A DNA stretch of 64,000 bases from Actinokineospora xionganensis (GTDB lineage Bacteria; Actinomycetota; Actinomycetes; Mycobacteriales; Pseudonocardiaceae): the NCBI RefSeq assembly GCF_014323725.1, contig NZ_JABVED010000002.1:124001-188000 (forward strand). Direction: 5' to 3'. The position numbers were made by a program, and so were the translations under genes. Below the pieces are notes generated by a model. That model was not told where the DNA came from, ran no database searches, and was given only the letters and a program-made list of their open reading frames with translations. How positions within the stretch are numbered: position 1 is the first letter of the stretch; every line of letters starts with the position of its first letter. This document shows, piece after piece, positions 62,081 to 64,000 of the stretch.

Positions 62081-63841
62081 CTAGCTCTTCTCGCTGCGGC
62101 GCTTGTTCCAGGCCGTGAACCCAGCCTGCTCCGCATCCGAAGCGGTCTTGAACCAGACCTCAGCCCGAGTCCGTGGGTAGTACGGCGACTCGGTCGTGTG
62201 GAACAGCATCGAGTCCGCGTTCCCCTTGATGGTGAACTCATCCGAAGGCGCCGATCCATCAGCCTTCGGATTCGCCGAGTTCGGCCCGAACGGTCCCTCA
62301 GGCACCCGAGCGACCGCCTGCCGCGGGACCTCCGTCTGACCCCGTTCCGCACCACCGACGCGGTTCCAGGGCCGGAATCCCGCCGCCTCCGCCTCTTCCG
62401 CGTCGCGGAACCAGACTTCGGCTTTGGTCACCGAATAGAACGCTGACTCCTCGGTGTGGAACAGCATGGAGTCGACGTTGCCCTTGACCTTGAACTCTTC
62501 CGCGGGGGCGGTGCCGTCGGCCTTCGGCTTGGCCGAGCCCGCGTACTCGCCCGCCTCCCACGTCGGCTGTGCCACGGCGGGCCGCGCCTCACGCTTGGTG
62601 CGAGACCACGGCGTGAAGCCCGCGCGCTCGGCGTCGGCGGCGGACTTGAACCAGACCTCCGCCTTGGTGCGGCCGTAGTACGGGGATTCGGTGGTGTGGA
62701 ACAGCATCGAGTCCGCGTTGCCCTTGATGGTGTACTCGGGGCCGGGGGACGCCCCACCGGGTCCGGGACGCGCCGATCCCGGGCCGTACGGCTCCTCGAT
62801 GGCAGGCGCCTCCGCGACGGCCGTGGAGGTGGCGAACATCGGGGTGCCGCCCTTGCCCGCGTCCGCGTCCGTGTCCGACTCCGGTTCCACTGGGAGGCCG
62901 CGGTCAGCGCCGGAACCAGTGGAACCGACGACGTGCGAGCCGAGGCCCGTGTCGGAACTCTGGTCGGACCCGTTGCCGGAACCCTTGTCGGACTCCGGGT
63001 CGGCGACCGGACCCGTGCCCGCGAGGCCGTCGGCGCCCGAGCCGGTGGCCACGCCCGTGGCGGCGGCACCGGCGATCGGGCCGGAACCCGCGAGGGTGCC
63101 CGGACCGCTGTCCTCGTCGGTCGGCGAGCCGTTCTTGTCGGTCGTGCCCGCCCGCCGTGCCGCCATCCCGGCCGCCGCGCCCGCGGCCGCGCCGCTGGTC
63201 GCGGAGCCGCTCACGTTCAGGTCGCTCACGGCTTCCTCGTCGGACATGGCGGGGAGGGTGTCGCGGTTGCCTTCCTCCATCGAGGGCGGCGGGGCGGCCA
63301 TCCACTCCGTCTTGCTCGAGTCGTCCTCTTCGACGAGGTGGTGCTTGGCCGTGGTGGCGGCGGTGGCCGTCTCCTTGGCTGAGTCCTCGTCCTTGTCCTC
63401 CATCTTGCCCACCGCGGCGCCGCCCGCGGTGGCGAGGCCTGCCGCGCCGAGCATGGCGGCCGGGTCGGACTTGGGCTCGTCGTCCAGTGAGCCCTTCAAC
63501 GTGCCGGAGCGACCCGTGTCGTCGAGCGTCTGGACCGGGATGCGGCCGGTCGGGGTGTCGTCGCCCGGAGTGTCGTCGGCGCGCAGGGTTCCGGTGCGCT
63601 CATCGTCGTCGAGCGAGCCCAGTGCGGAAGCACGTGGCCGTGCCGAGGCGCTCGCCTTGTCCGTGCTCGCGGCGCGCTTGGGCGAGCGGTCGCTGTCCTT
63701 GACGGCGGGGCCACCGATGCGTTCCTCGGTCACCTCGACCTTGGGCTTGCGGAAGAACCGCTGAACCAGCCAGGTGAAAAGCGCACCCAGCAGAAAGGAC
63801 AGCAGCAACCAGAGCCACACCTGCCCGAAGAGATATTTCAT
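62081..63841 (-). CDS. ArfC-like membrane protein with three sunset-type domains
   Basis: A 586-residue protein. The N-terminal membrane helix (FGQVWLWLLLSFLLGALFTW) is followed by a basic stretch and about 300 residues of acidic, Gly/Ala/Asp-rich low complexity. Three nearly identical 48-residue modules follow at about 367-414, 447-494 and 533-580 with [23 protein letters not shown] and AEAAGF/AERAGF. These match the C-terminus of ribosomal L4 at the other end of the window. Three copies in one protein is unusual. In mycobacteria ArfC is encoded next to the OmpA-like channel ArfA; here the next gene upstream is OmpA-like, so a role in that system is likely. Confidence 0.8.
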   Translation of the reverse strand: MKYLFGQVWLWLLLSFLLGALFTWLVQRFFRKPKVEVTEERIGGPAVKDSDRSPKRAASTDKASASARPRASALGSLDDDERTGTLRADDTPGDDTPTGRIPVQTLDDTGRSGTLKGSLDDEPKSDPAAMLGAAGLATAGGAAVGKMEDKDEDSAKETATAATTAKHHLVEEDDSSKTEWMAAPPPSMEEGNRDTLPAMSDEEAVSDLNVSGSATSGAAAGAAAGMAARRAGTTDKNGSPTDEDSGPGTLAGSGPIAGAAATGVATGSGADGLAGTGPVADPESDKGSGNGSDQSSDTGLGSHVVGSTGSGADRGLPVEPESDTDADAGKGGTPMFATSTAVAEAPAIEEPYGPGSARPGPGGASPGPEYTIKGNADSMLFHTTESPYYGRTKAEVWFKSAADAERAGFTPWSRTKREARPAVAQPTWEAGEYAGSAKPKADGTAPAEEFKVKGNVDSMLFHTEESAFYSVTKAEVWFRDAEEAEAAGFRPWNRVGGAERGQTEVPRQAVARVPEGPFGPNSANPKADGSAPSDEFTIKGNADSMLFHTTESPYYPRTRAEVWFKTASDAEQAGFTAWNKRRSEKS

Positions 63842-63852
63842 GGTCTGGTCTC

Positions 63853-64000
63853 CTAAAGGACGACGATTTCGACCCGGCGATTGGCCGCCTGGCCTGCTGC
63901 GGTGTTGTTGGGCGCCACGGGCTTGGTGCTGCCGTAGCCCTTGGCGGTGATGCGGTCCGCGGCGACCCCGAGCTGGGCGAGTCGCGATTGGACGGTGGCG
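63853..64000 (-). CDS. OmpA-family protein, C-terminal part
   Basis: The last 48 codons of a protein continuing past the window edge. It reads RLAQLGVAADRITAKGYGST, then PVAPNNTAAGQAANRRVEIV and VL before TAG (63853-63855). The A-x-N-R-R-V-E-I motif is the peptidoglycan-binding signature of OmpA C-terminal domains. With the downstream ArfC-like gene this suggests an ArfA/OmpATb-type porin. Start, length and membrane part cannot be seen. Confidence 0.85.
   Translation of the reverse strand, partial: ATVQSRLAQLGVAADRITAKGYGSTKPVAPNNTAAGQAANRRVEIVVL

Overview
The window is high-GC actinobacterial chromosome. Coding density is high, GTG starts are common, and four-base ATGA start/stop overlaps recur. 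Several features point to the Pseudonocardiales or a close relative: a complete mce lipid-transport operon sits between rplL and rpoB, the hadAB pair lies beside rpmG without the hadC found in mycolate producers, and ArfC/OmpA-type genes are present. The lineage is inferred from gene content and order, not from a database match.

Layout. 1-7200 (minus): the start of the S10 operon (rplB partial, rplW, rplD, rplC, rpsJ) lies downstream of the str operon (rpsL, rpsG, fusA, tuf). 7600-13600: an accessory stretch with a secreted M15 carboxypeptidase, a decayed paralogue of the large secreted protein nearby, a TetR/SDR/tautomerase locus with two matching 20-bp operators, and that large secreted protein (862 aa) with three C-terminal repeats. 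14039-21546 (minus): rpoC and rpoB. 21893-33545 (minus): mkl, yrbEA, yrbEB, mceA-F and two Mce-associated membrane proteins. 33757-38933 (minus): rplL, rplJ, rplA, rplK, nusG, secE and tRNA-Trp, with a plus-strand membrane gene between rplJ and rplA. 39087-42117 (minus): a PLP aminotransferase, a 71-aa protein, hadB, hadA, rpmG, tRNA-Met and tRNA-Thr. 42182-53819: a GGDEF/EAL membrane protein, GNAT acetyltransferase, winged-helix protein, ECF sigma factor with a membrane partner, secreted protein, tRNA-Tyr, yajQ, rmlA, an HtpX-like protease and a siderophore-interacting flavoprotein. 53871-61951: a DUF6228-like protein, IMP dehydrogenase, a dimethylargininase/Lrp pair, enoyl-CoA hydratase and a two-subunit 2-oxoacid:ferredoxin oxidoreductase. 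62081-64000 (minus): an ArfC-like membrane protein with three sunset-type domains and the C-terminus of an OmpA-family protein.

How the parts fit. Most of the window is the translation/transcription core (ribosomal proteins, EF-Tu, EF-G, NusG, SecE, RNA polymerase) plus the Mce importer with its own ATPase. The most unusual observations are: (i) ribosomal protein L4 carries a C-terminal domain that matches the three repeats of the ArfC-like protein 61 kb away; (ii) rplJ is preceded by a 41-codon reading frame with an ideal Shine-Dalgarno sequence whose first codons form an intrinsic terminator; (iii) the TetR operator is duplicated in front of an SDR that lacks the catalytic tyrosine; (iv) a 168-bp near-palindrome fills a whole intergenic gap.
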